From: Clostridiales bacterium
Lineage (GTDB): Bacteria > Bacillota > Clostridia > Oscillospirales > CAG-382
Length of the DNA: 10,246 nucleotides
Reading direction: 5' to 3'
NCBI GenBank assembly: GCA_003343885.1
Contig: QAKH01000091.1
Coordinates: forward strand, 1 to 10,246
A program made the translations under genes and the position numbers. Below, in pieces: positions 1-6,379 of the stretch. How positions within the stretch are numbered: position 1 is the stretch's first letter; each line of letters opens with the position of its first letter. Below the pieces are notes generated by a model. It saw only the letters and a list, made by a program, of their open reading frames with translations, did no database searches and had not been told where the DNA came from.

Positions 1-60
1 CACGAAGTTGCCCCCACTAGAACCTGAATCTAGCGCGTCTGCCAATTCCGCCATACCCGC
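1..60 (-). tRNA. tRNA-Leu (anticodon CAG), 3' part cut off by window edge
   Basis: Read on the minus strand the gene starts at position 60 with the acceptor strand GCGGGTA, followed by a D-arm of the leucine type (GGCGGAATTGGCAGACGC). The anticodon stem is CTAGA/TCTAG around the loop TTCAGGT, which places CAG at positions 34-36 and so decodes CUG. After the anticodon stem comes the beginning of a long class II variable arm (TGGGGGCAACTTCGTG), as expected for tRNA-Leu. The T-arm and the 3' acceptor strand lie outside the window, so acceptor pairing cannot be checked. Confidence 0.93.
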
Positions 61-91
61 AAATACTGCATCCTACGATGACAGCTTTTGT

Positions 92-120
92 ATTATACCA
101 TCTTTTGCGCAATTAGTCAA
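92..120 (-). promoter_or_regulatory. SigA promoter of tRNA-Leu
   Basis: On the minus strand there is a -35 box TTGACT (120-115), a 17-nt spacer and a -10 box TATAAT (97-92). TGG precedes the -10 box, making an extended -10. Transcription should start near 85, about 25 nt before the tRNA 5' end, which leaves a short leader for RNase P to remove. Confidence 0.88.
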
Positions 121-220
121 TACTTTTTTTTTACATTTGTGTGAGATTGTAAAATACCACACCAAAAGTCAGTATTATTATTCGGAACATTTTAATTTTA
201 TTATCGTCTAAAATCACGAA

Positions 221-237
221 AGGATAAAACTTATCCT
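221..237 (+). repeat. 7-bp dyad in the 5' region of the stalk-domain gene
   Basis: AGGATAA (221-227) and TTATCCT (231-237) are perfect inverted repeats around AAC, ending 13 nt before the Shine-Dalgarno at 251. It could be a small hairpin in the leader or a repressor site. No convincing promoter was found between 121 and 220, so its place relative to the transcription start is unknown. Confidence 0.4.
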
Positions 238-265
238 AAATCAGGCGACAAAAGGAGTGCATAAA

Positions 266-1348
266 ATGTATCAGATGAAAAGAAAACTTATAAACATGAT
301 TGTGAGCGGTGCTTTGGTTGTTTCACTCGGCGCTGTTGCGTTCGCTCAAGACAGCATGATAAATGTAATACAGCCTTACTCGGAAACAATTCAAAACGGA
401 GAGGAGATCCCGGTTTTGCCGGCAAGCGTGCTTTATTACGGCAGTGTTTCTGAAATTTTGAGAGACGAGGACGGAACGATTACCGGACTGCGCATGGATT
501 CCGAAAAATATGGGGAATATGTGATGAAGGTATCTGACATGACCGTTTGGATTGACAGTGGAGAACAAACCGCGTCGGATCCTTCGACACTTAAAGAAGG
601 CGAGTCGGTTTATGTATTTCACTCAAGCGCTGCGTCTTTATCACTGCCGCCGCAGTCAAGCGCTATTGCCATTGTCCGCAACATACCGCAAGACGCCGGA
701 AGTGCTATGTATCATGTAGTTGAGAGCGTGACTGCTGCAGAAGACGGAAGCATCAGTATAGTTACCGGTAACGGAGGACTGATTATTACGGCTGATCAGG
801 AAACGCTTTTGAGAACGTATCTGACTAAAGATGTTTACAGCCTTGATGATATCAGTGAAGGAACCAGGATAATGGCATGGTATTCAGCAGTTGCAGAGTC
901 ATATCCGGCGCAGACTACCGCAAGCGCTGTTATGATCTTGCCGGGTGAGGCTGATACCGAAAGTGAAGAGCTTGAGGAAGGGCAGCGAATTACTATGAGT
1001 CTCGACGGAAAAGTCCCGAATATGGTGGGAAAATATGAAAATGGGACTGTTATGGTTCCGGTTGCCGCCGTGGCAAGAGCAATGGGCTTTGAAGCTTATT
1101 ACACCGCTGACGAAAACGGACAGACAGTATCTGTTGAAAGCGATACTTTCGCAGTTCGTATGAATATTGAAAGTGAAACGATATTTGGCGTAACTAAAAT
1201 CGAGGGAGCAGTGGGAATGACAGCTCCGGTGAAATATGATAAAATGCCGTATATCGTTGAACCAGGCACAACGTGGGCACCTGCGGAGATATTTGAAATG
1301 CTCGGAAAAAGCGTTACCCTTGACGGAACAAACTTGATAATTGAGTAA
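266..1348 (+). CDS. exported protein with C-terminal stalk domain (copper amine oxidase N-terminal-like)
   Basis: A 360-residue secreted protein. ATG 266 is chosen because AAAGGAG (251-257) lies 8 nt upstream; a GTG at 257 overlaps that Shine-Dalgarno. Residues 1-27 form a signal peptide: basic MYQMKRK, hydrophobic core, and a likely cleavage after AFA at 27. There is no lipobox. Residues about 57-141 and 149-226 look like two related beta-rich modules, each ending in a stretch with EG followed by S-A and P-Q-x-x-A positions. An acidic linker (228-239) leads to residues 240-360, which resemble the copper amine oxidase N-terminal/stalk domain common in exported proteins of Clostridia: short beta strands with VMVPVAAVARAMGFEAYYTA and a terminal WAPAEIFEMLGKSVT. 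Despite the domain name there is no oxidase module. The function is unknown; an extracellular scaffold or wall-associated role is an inference. It is transcribed alone, divergent from the tRNA, and closed by a terminator. Confidence 0.85.
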   Translation: MYQMKRKLINMIVSGALVVSLGAVAFAQDSMINVIQPYSETIQNGEEIPVLPASVLYYGSVSEILRDEDGTITGLRMDSEKYGEYVMKVSDMTVWIDSGEQTASDPSTLKEGESVYVFHSSAASLSLPPQSSAIAIVRNIPQDAGSAMYHVVESVTAAEDGSISIVTGNGGLIITADQETLLRTYLTKDVYSLDDISEGTRIMAWYSAVAESYPAQTTASAVMILPGEADTESEELEEGQRITMSLDGKVPNMVGKYENGTVMVPVAAVARAMGFEAYYTADENGQTVSVESDTFAVRMNIESETIFGVTKIEGAVGMTAPVKYDKMPYIVEPGTTWAPAEIFEMLGKSVTLDGTNLIIE

Positions 1349-1389
1349 TAGTTCGCTGGGTATTGCGAAAAATGATACAAAAAAAAGAG

Positions 1390-1426
1390 TACCGGAGCCG
1401 GGTTTAAACCGGTTCCGGTATTTTTT
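1390..1426 (+). terminator. intrinsic terminator of the stalk-domain gene
   Basis: The arms ACCGGAGCCGG (1391-1401) and CCGGTTCCGGT (1409-1419) pair over 11 bp with one G-U, with loop GTTTAAA. T1390/A1420 extends the stem, and six T follow. An A-run lies at 1379-1386 on the other side, so the structure could also stop minus-strand transcription. It sits 42 nt after the stop codon. Confidence 0.92.
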
Positions 1427-1447
1427 GTATAAATTGTACTGAAACGG

Positions 1448-1477
1448 TTGACATTTCCGACAGTTATGTGGTATACT
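1448..1477 (+). promoter_or_regulatory. SigA promoter of the GH30 gene
   Basis: TTGACA (1448-1453) and TATACT (1472-1477) are separated by 18 nt, with an extended -10 (TGG before the box). Transcription would begin near 1484, giving a leader of about 85 nt. A second TTGACA at 1477-1482 has only a weak partner (TAGAAA, 1500-1505) and may be chance. Confidence 0.78.
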
Positions 1478-1567
1478 TGACACGCTTATATGACAGACAT
1501 AGAAATGTATTCTTAGGAACAATAGCTTCAAAATATATTTACAGTCCGACTTAAAGGAGATGGTTCT

Positions 1568-2914
1568 GTGAAAGCGGTAAGGTATACTACAAGCGAATTC
1601 GGAGAATTTGTACAGTATGAAATGTCGCAAGCGTTGAAAATGGAAGGAGCCTTTACAGCTGTTCCCATAAAGGAAAGCCTTAATGAAAATTTTTTCGGCA
1701 TCGGCGTCGCTATAACGGGAAGTTCTTGCTATAACCTTTTCAAAATGCCAAAGCCGGATCGGTTACGTCTGCTTGAACACCTTTATTCCAAAAACGGCTT
1801 AGGAATGTCTGTCGGCAGGATTACAATCGGCTCAAGCGACTATTCGGCGGAACTTTATACATATGACGATACGGAAAACGATACAGAGCTTAAAGACTTT
1901 TCCATAAAACGCGATATGGAATACATCGTGCCCATAATTAAGGAGATTATCGGAATCAATCCGGATATTACTCTTTTCGCATCTCCATGGAGCCCGCCCG
2001 GATGGATGAAAACAGGCGGCTCCGTGTGCGGTGGTTATATGAGAAGAGAGTATGTGCCGTGTTATGCGAAATATATCGTCAGGTTTTTGAAGGCATATGA
2101 GGAGTGCGGAATAAAGATAGCGGCGGTTACTCCGCAAAATGAGCCGGAAACAAAACAGGACGGTAAAATGCCGGCATGCATATGGCATCCCGACATTGAG
2201 GCGTACTTTATAGAAACATTGCGTTCAGAGCTTGAGAATTGCGGCATGAAAACACAAATATGGATGTATGACCACAACTTCGATGGATGCAATAGGGTAG
2301 AGTGGACGCTTGAAAATCACCCGGGCTGCGCTGAAAGCTGCAGCGGAATCGCTTTTCATTATTATGGCGGAGGAATAGAACAGACGGCACATCTGAGGAA
2401 AGCATATCCAAATTTGACTTTACATATGACCGAGGGCGGACCGAGGCTTTACGATTGCTATGCCACCGATTGGTGTAAATGGGGAATAATGTTGGCAAAA
2501 GCATTGTCTTTGGGATATTCTTCGCTGACAGGCTGGAACCTTATGCTCGACGAAACAGGCGGCCCGAATATCGGCCCGTTTTTCTGCGGTGGGTTCGTTA
2601 CACGTAACAGCCATGACGGCTCTTTAAGCTACAGCGGACAGTATAAGGCGTTCAGGCACTTTTCTCCATATATCACACCAGACACAAAAATATATGCCCT
2701 CGCCATAAACGATGATTTTGACAACATGTCGGCGTATCCGAATTTTGAAAAGCGTATTGAAGGGTGTTATCTTGAAAACGATAAGCTTCCGGACGCGCTT
2801 ATTCTTGTAAACCCGAATAAGTCGAAAAAACAGGTGCAGTTTCTGCACGGCGGAAAATGGTGGTACTGCGAGCTTCTGCCTAATTCACTGTCAACCGTTT
2901 GTTTTGAAAAGTGA
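1568..2914 (+). CDS. glycoside hydrolase family 30 enzyme (glucosylceramidase-like), cytoplasmic
   Basis: A 448-residue retaining beta-glycosidase of the GH30 type. The GTG start at 1568 is set by AAAGGAGA (1553-1560). The family landmarks appear in order: a FGIGVAITGSS strand near residue 43, MSVGRITIGSSDYS (80-93) followed by TYDD, SPWSPPGWMKTGG (139-151), the acid/base Glu192 in TPQNEPE (188-194), and the probable nucleophile Glu289 in HMTEGG (286-291). Then comes GWNLMLDETGGPN (322-334) with a CGG loop. Residues after about 375 form the usual small beta domain next to the (beta/alpha)8 barrel. No signal peptide is present, so it should act on imported oligosaccharides or glycosides. The substrate (beta-glucoside, beta-xyloside or other) and GH30 subfamily cannot be told by eye. 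It has its own promoter and ends 42 nt from a convergent gene. No clear terminator follows: TTATGG/CCATAA around 2930-2956 is only 6 bp with a long loop. Confidence 0.9.
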   Translation: MKAVRYTTSEFGEFVQYEMSQALKMEGAFTAVPIKESLNENFFGIGVAITGSSCYNLFKMPKPDRLRLLEHLYSKNGLGMSVGRITIGSSDYSAELYTYDDTENDTELKDFSIKRDMEYIVPIIKEIIGINPDITLFASPWSPPGWMKTGGSVCGGYMRREYVPCYAKYIVRFLKAYEECGIKIAAVTPQNEPETKQDGKMPACIWHPDIEAYFIETLRSELENCGMKTQIWMYDHNFDGCNRVEWTLENHPGCAESCSGIAFHYYGGGIEQTAHLRKAYPNLTLHMTEGGPRLYDCYATDWCKWGIMLAKALSLGYSSLTGWNLMLDETGGPNIGPFFCGGFVTRNSHDGSLSYSGQYKAFRHFSPYITPDTKIYALAINDDFDNMSAYPNFEKRIEGCYLENDKLPDALILVNPNKSKKQVQFLHGGKWWYCELLPNSLSTVCFEK

Positions 2915-2956
2915 AGAGTTTTCTACGTTTATGGCGTATGCGGAGTGTTTCCATAA

Positions 2957-3799
2957 CTACATTAAATTGCTTCTTGCAAAACATACAATGCTTTGAGCAA
3001 GGTCCTGGCGATAAATTATGCTGCTTTTGTTAAAGCTGTTTACCGTCACGCATCCGGCGCTCGCGGAAGAGTGTACATATTCTCCATCGCCTATGTAGAT
3101 TGCCATGTGACCTTTGAAATAAATAAGATCTCCGGGCAGAAGATCGTCCATATCTATTTCGTGAACATACCTTTTGTCGGCAAAGGAATCACGCCAGATT
3201 TGTATGCCGCTTAGAAAATAAGCGGTAAAGCACAGGCCTGAGCAGTCAATTCCCGAAAAAGACCTGCCGCCCCAGCGATACGGAGTCCCAAGATATGACA
3301 GAGCGTCATCGCAAATGCTTTTTCGTATTTGTTCTTTTTCGCCCTCGTCAACTTGCGTTCGCAAAGCATAGCGCTTTACGGCGAAAGACGGCACAAAGCA
3401 ACGGCAGCCTTTATGGAATATAGGGAAAAATCTTTCGCTTCCCGTGCAGACACGCTTTGCACGGACTACGCTTGCCCGTGAAAGAGTAAGTACCGGCCGG
3501 TATTTGTATACGCAGTCGATAAGGATATCACAGCATGAAGCAGTGATTATATAAGGTATAAGTCCGTCAGTATCGGAATTGTCGGGAAAACCGAGATATT
3601 TTTCGTGCAGATACCCGCTGTAACCGTAATCTGTTTCGCAGCGGTAGTAATTTCCGGAGCCGTTCTTGGCAGGAATCGGAGGAGATATTTTTCTGACGGT
3701 TGTTCCGTACAGCAGTTCATCTGAAACTTCAGACGCAATATCAGCTGAAGTATGCATAAAGACCGAAGGTAGATATATCCTGAAAAACTGTTTGGACAT
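2957..3799 (-). CDS. NlpC/P60 cysteine peptidase with SH3b-like domains (YkfC-type)
   Basis: A 280-residue peptidase of the gamma-D-glutamyl-L-diamino acid type, which cuts peptidoglycan stem peptides. Start ATG 3799 is preferred: AGGAAG lies about 8 nt upstream, and the YkfC-like N-terminal SH3b domain begins directly after it (SADIASEVSDELLYG). Two SH3b-like regions cover about 8-70 and 85-148. The catalytic domain (155-278) has Cys186 in GIDCSGLC, His231 in GHMAIYIGDGEYVHS and a third polar residue, probably His243. PYRWGG (173-178) and LLPGDLIYF (220-228) are typical of the family. With this start it has no signal peptide, which fits cytoplasmic recycling of muropeptides. A longer frame opens at TTG 3913 with a hydrophobic N-terminus but no Shine-Dalgarno, and it crosses the promoter of the divergent gene. 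Twelve cysteines in 280 residues is high. It is convergent with the GH30 gene. Confidence 0.88.
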   Translation of the reverse strand: MSKQFFRIYLPSVFMHTSADIASEVSDELLYGTTVRKISPPIPAKNGSGNYYRCETDYGYSGYLHEKYLGFPDNSDTDGLIPYIITASCCDILIDCVYKYRPVLTLSRASVVRAKRVCTGSERFFPIFHKGCRCFVPSFAVKRYALRTQVDEGEKEQIRKSICDDALSYLGTPYRWGGRSFSGIDCSGLCFTAYFLSGIQIWRDSFADKRYVHEIDMDDLLPGDLIYFKGHMAIYIGDGEYVHSSASAGCVTVNSFNKSSIIYRQDLAQSIVCFARSNLM

Positions 3800-3873
3800 A
3801 AGACACTTCCTAAATGTGGTTTTTTCTTCAATATATGCAGGTGTTATGACGAATATTCCGCATGAGCAGACAA

Positions 3874-3901
3874 TTGACAGCATATATACAGCATATATAA
3901 A
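3874..3901 (+). promoter_or_regulatory. SigA promoter of the GH99-like gene, with an 11-bp tandem repeat inside
   Basis: TTGACA (3874-3879), a 16-nt spacer and TATAAA (3896-3901). The start point would be near 3908, about 50 nt before ATG 3960. The unit ACAGCATATAT occurs twice in a row (3877-3887 and 3888-3898), so the two promoter boxes sit at the ends of a tandem duplication. No equally good promoter for the divergent NlpC/P60 gene was seen in this 160-nt intergenic region. Confidence 0.65.
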
Positions 3902-3959
3902 AACATATTTCAATTATCATCGATATAATAAATTGTTATTTAACAGAGGAGTTGTAAGT

Positions 3960-5069
3960 ATGAGTGACAGAAAATATGACGTAGCGGCATACATATGGCC
4001 GAGCTACACCGGCGATGAACCGAGAACAAGAATATTTTGGCCGGAAGGATACGGCGAATGGCAGACTGTAAAAGCCATGAAACCGTTTTATCCGGGACAT
4101 ACGTGGCCGAGAAAACCACGTTGGGGATATGTAAACGAGGCAGATCCGTTTGTAATGGAAATGGAAATTGAAGCCGCCGCGGCATACGGAGTAAACGTGT
4201 TTATTTATGACTGGTACTGGTTCGATAACCGTCCGTTTCTTGAGCAGTGCTTAAATAACGGCTACCTTAAGGCGAGAAATAACGACAAGGTTAAGTTTTA
4301 TATCATGTGGGCAAATCATACCGCTACTTCAATATGGGATAAGAGAACAGCGGAAATGAACTTTCCTATATGGGACGGAGCTGTTGACAGAGCAGCTTTT
4401 GAAACTGTAGTTCACAGAACCATAGACAATTATTTTACACATCCGTCGTATTATAAAATTGACGGGAAACCAGTGTATATGATATATGACCTCGACAACC
4501 TTATACGAGGCCTTGGCGGCATTGAAAATACCAAAAAAGCTCTTGACTGGTTCCGTGAACAGACGGTAAAGGCAGGTTTTGCCGGACTTGAGCTTCAGCT
4601 TGCGGTGCGCAGTGAGCGTTCGATGAACGCAACCGGCTTTGACGCAAAATTCAGCGGCAATCTGACTGAAGCCGTGCATTACCTTGAATTTGACAGCCTT
4701 ACACACTATCAGTTCGCACACTTTACTAACATGGGAAGAAAATATACCGATATATTAGTTGACGTAAAGAAAGAATGGGATTATATCGACAGTAATTTTA
4801 AAATGCCGTACTATCCGCATATTTCTGTCGGCTGGGACGCAAACCCGAGATATAATTCTTCCAGAGGGAACGTATGCGAAGAAAACACTCCGGATAACGT
4901 TAAAAAAGGCTTTGATATGGCTAAGGAGTATGTTGATACGCATAAAAATCTGAAAGCACCGCTTGTTACGGTGAACAGCTGGAACGAGTGGACTGAAACA
5001 AGCTATCTACAGCCGGATGATTTGTATGGATATGGGTATCTTGAGGCTGTAAAAGACTGTTTTTGTTAA
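3960..5069 (+). CDS. GH99-like / WbsX-type (glycosyltransferase WbsX domain) protein
   Basis: A 369-residue protein of the WbsX/GH99-like domain family. ATG 3960 is chosen because AGAGGAG (3945-3951) lies 8 nt upstream; the open frame runs further 5' but only through the promoter and a neighbouring gene. Recognisable blocks are VAAYIWPSY near the N-terminus, the GYGEWQTVKAMKP block (30-42), the YGVNVFIYDWYWFDN core (76-90), FYIMWANHTAT (113-123), a KPVYMIYD strand (170-177), and the C-terminal VNSWNEWTETSYLQPDD (338-354), which matches the NxWNEWxE signature. Known members are linked to O-antigen or capsule synthesis, or resemble endo-alpha-mannosidases. Whether this one transfers or hydrolyses cannot be read from sequence. 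There is no signal peptide, so it should be cytoplasmic. It is a single-gene unit with its own promoter, near a GH30 gene, which favours glycan breakdown slightly; that is inference. Confidence 0.85.
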   Translation: MSDRKYDVAAYIWPSYTGDEPRTRIFWPEGYGEWQTVKAMKPFYPGHTWPRKPRWGYVNEADPFVMEMEIEAAAAYGVNVFIYDWYWFDNRPFLEQCLNNGYLKARNNDKVKFYIMWANHTATSIWDKRTAEMNFPIWDGAVDRAAFETVVHRTIDNYFTHPSYYKIDGKPVYMIYDLDNLIRGLGGIENTKKALDWFREQTVKAGFAGLELQLAVRSERSMNATGFDAKFSGNLTEAVHYLEFDSLTHYQFAHFTNMGRKYTDILVDVKKEWDYIDSNFKMPYYPHISVGWDANPRYNSSRGNVCEENTPDNVKKGFDMAKEYVDTHKNLKAPLVTVNSWNEWTETSYLQPDDLYGYGYLEAVKDCFC

Positions 5070-5131
5070 TCAGGTTAAAGCTCTTAAGAAGTAAATCTGA
5101 ATAAACCTTTCGGCGAACGAAACTACTCTTC

Positions 5132-5181
5132 TCTTATAAAAAGAATTCCGCAATGAATTTCGGTAAAAATTCATTGCGGAA
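5132..5181 (-). terminator. perfect 15-bp hairpin, probable terminator of the spoIIQ-like transcript
   Basis: TTCCGCAATGAATTT (5146-5160) pairs perfectly with 5167-5181 around the loop CGGTAA. On the minus strand the hairpin is followed at once by TTCTTTTTAT, so it works best for transcripts coming from the spoIIQ-like gene, whose stop is about 130 nt upstream. On the plus strand no T-run follows, so termination of the GH99-like gene is doubtful, though the stem could protect its 3' end. The stem is AT-rich in its inner half. Confidence 0.6.
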
Positions 5182-5313
5182 ACGCTCAAACACCTGGCTT
5201 TGTGGAAGTAATTACCGTCAATATTTCCTTTGAAAAAGTGCTTAATGCGGTAAATTATCGAAACCAAAACGCCAACAGGGATAAACGAAGTAATTATATT
5301 GTCAAAGAATGAA

Positions 5314-6294
5314 TTAAAATTTTATATATTCTTCGGGATCCACTGCTGCGCCATCTTTAGTCATTTCAAGATGAAGATGGTTTGCCTCAGCCGACTCACA
5401 AAGCGCCGTGTTTCCTACGCCGCCGAGTATTTCTCCGGTCATTACGCTTCTTCCTACAACAGTTTCAGCCGGAAGATCTGCGGATAAATTGCTGTATATC
5501 GAGCATACGCCGTCAGCATGTTCCACAACAACCGTTGTTCCGTACATATAATCCTCATAAATGTCGGATATAACGCCGTTTGTAACGGCTTTTACGGGTG
5601 TGCCTATATCGCAGGCTATATCAATGCCTGAGTGTGTTCTGTAATCATACATAGTCGCAGAATATACCGGAACATCAATCGAAAACTCTTTGCTTATATA
5701 TCCCGAGCAAGGCTTAACATATCCGTCGTATCCGATTTCAAAGGTAGGTTCGCTCGGTTCTTCGCTTTCAGGCTTACTCTTGTCGGGTTCCTTATTTTCT
5801 TCTGTAACAGTGTTGTTTTCAGTTTTTCCGGTTTCGTCCGTCGCAGAGGATTCATCGGGCTCTGTTTCTGAATTCAAAGCGTTTTTGTCGGAAGAATTTT
5901 CACTGTTTCCGGATTCTGTGTTTTGGGAATTCTCCGACTTGTTCTCATTTTCATTTCCGGCAGGAGTATTTTTGTCCGTTTTATCTGTAACAGTCGCGTC
6001 AACACCTTGTTTTACATCAGAAACAGGGGTGTCGGCGGTAAAGTTGTTGATATCGGAGTTAATGTCATTACTTCCGCTTTCGGGCAGCTTCAAGTCAAAA
6101 TTAGTTTCATTGGTGCCGTTGTTCAAATTGTTGTGCTGTAAAGAGTTGTCAGGCATCTCGTTTTCCTTATCTGAAAACGTAGAAGTAATTGTGCTTACGG
6201 TTACGGCAACAACCGTGACGGCGAGGGCAATGTACACTGCGCCGCTCACGAGCTGTTTTTTCAAATTTGTATTAGATTCACTTGTATTTTTCAC
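5314..6294 (-). CDS. spoIIQ: SpoIIQ-like membrane-anchored M23 (LytM) peptidase
   Basis: Stage II sporulation protein Q type. It is anchored in the forespore membrane, where SpoIIQ with SpoIIIAH forms the channel across the two sporulation membranes. GTG 6294 is the start: GGAGG (6308-6304) lies 9 nt upstream, while ATG 6312 would put that Shine-Dalgarno inside the gene. The 326 residues comprise a short cytoplasmic tail (1-12), one membrane helix (about 13-37), a very polar Asn/Ser/Glu/Asp-rich linker (41-185) and a LytM domain (about 197-326). The metal site looks complete: His221 and Asp225 in THSGIDIA, and the HLH pair His306/His308 after ALCESAEAN. IYSNLSADL in place of YAHL and the CESAE-HLHLEM block resemble clostridial SpoIIQ more than a generic murein hydrolase. 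The linker, about 145 residues, is unusually long. Another M23 anchor protein remains possible. It lies 85 nt after the LCP gene, behind an unusual hairpin. Confidence 0.72.
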   Translation of the reverse strand: MKNTSESNTNLKKQLVSGAVYIALAVTVVAVTVSTITSTFSDKENEMPDNSLQHNNLNNGTNETNFDLKLPESGSNDINSDINNFTADTPVSDVKQGVDATVTDKTDKNTPAGNENENKSENSQNTESGNSENSSDKNALNSETEPDESSATDETGKTENNTVTEENKEPDKSKPESEEPSEPTFEIGYDGYVKPCSGYISKEFSIDVPVYSATMYDYRTHSGIDIACDIGTPVKAVTNGVISDIYEDYMYGTTVVVEHADGVCSIYSNLSADLPAETVVGRSVMTGEILGGVGNTALCESAEANHLHLEMTKDGAAVDPEEYIKF

Positions 6295-6347
6295 AAAAAA
6301 ACACCTCCGCATATATTCTTGCCGTAAAACGTGAATATATACGGAGG
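6295..6347 (-). terminator. hairpin plus U-run that overlaps the Shine-Dalgarno of the spoIIQ-like gene
   Basis: On the minus strand CCTCCGTATATATTC (6347-6333) pairs with GAATATATGCGGAGG (6318-6304) over 15 bp with one G-U. The loop is 14 nt (6332-6319). After the stem come TG and seven T (6301-6295), then the GTG start. It has the form of an intrinsic terminator for the LCP gene, whose stop is 33 nt upstream, yet the end of its 3' arm is the GGAGG ribosome binding site of the next gene. Any transcript that enters from upstream would be terminated or have this site hidden. Confidence 0.75.
6314..6342 (-). promoter_or_regulatory. possible SigF-type promoter of the spoIIQ-like gene
   Basis: On the minus strand GTATA (6342-6338) and GGCAAGAATA (6323-6314) match the forespore SigF pattern GYATA / GGNNANANTR known from Bacillus subtilis. 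The spacer is 14 nt rather than the usual 15 or so. The predicted start, near 6307, would lie inside or just at the Shine-Dalgarno, which weakens the call. No SigA-type promoter was found in the gap. Confidence 0.35.
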
Positions 6348-6379
6348 ATTTGTTTTATAGACCGGGAAAAAGTGAAAGT

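Noticed and set aside
899..1630. 243-codon open frame on the minus strand
   Set aside because: It lies antisense to the stalk-domain gene, runs through the terminator and the GH30 promoter, and its product shows no recognisable domain.
2915..2956. Terminator between the GH30 and NlpC/P60 genes
   Set aside because: The only dyad is TTATGG/CCATAA with a 16-nt loop and no T-run, too weak to call.
5070..5267. 65-codon minus-strand frame after the GH99-like gene
   Set aside because: It starts without a good Shine-Dalgarno, contains the perfect 15-bp hairpin and has no recognisable protein features. The region reads better as a terminator-bearing intergenic stretch.
5690..6334. 214-codon open frame on the plus strand
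   Set aside because: It is the antisense of the Asn/Ser/Glu-rich linker of the SpoIIQ-like protein. Its Ser/Leu/Phe/Val-rich product is what such a linker gives in reverse, and it covers the hairpin region.
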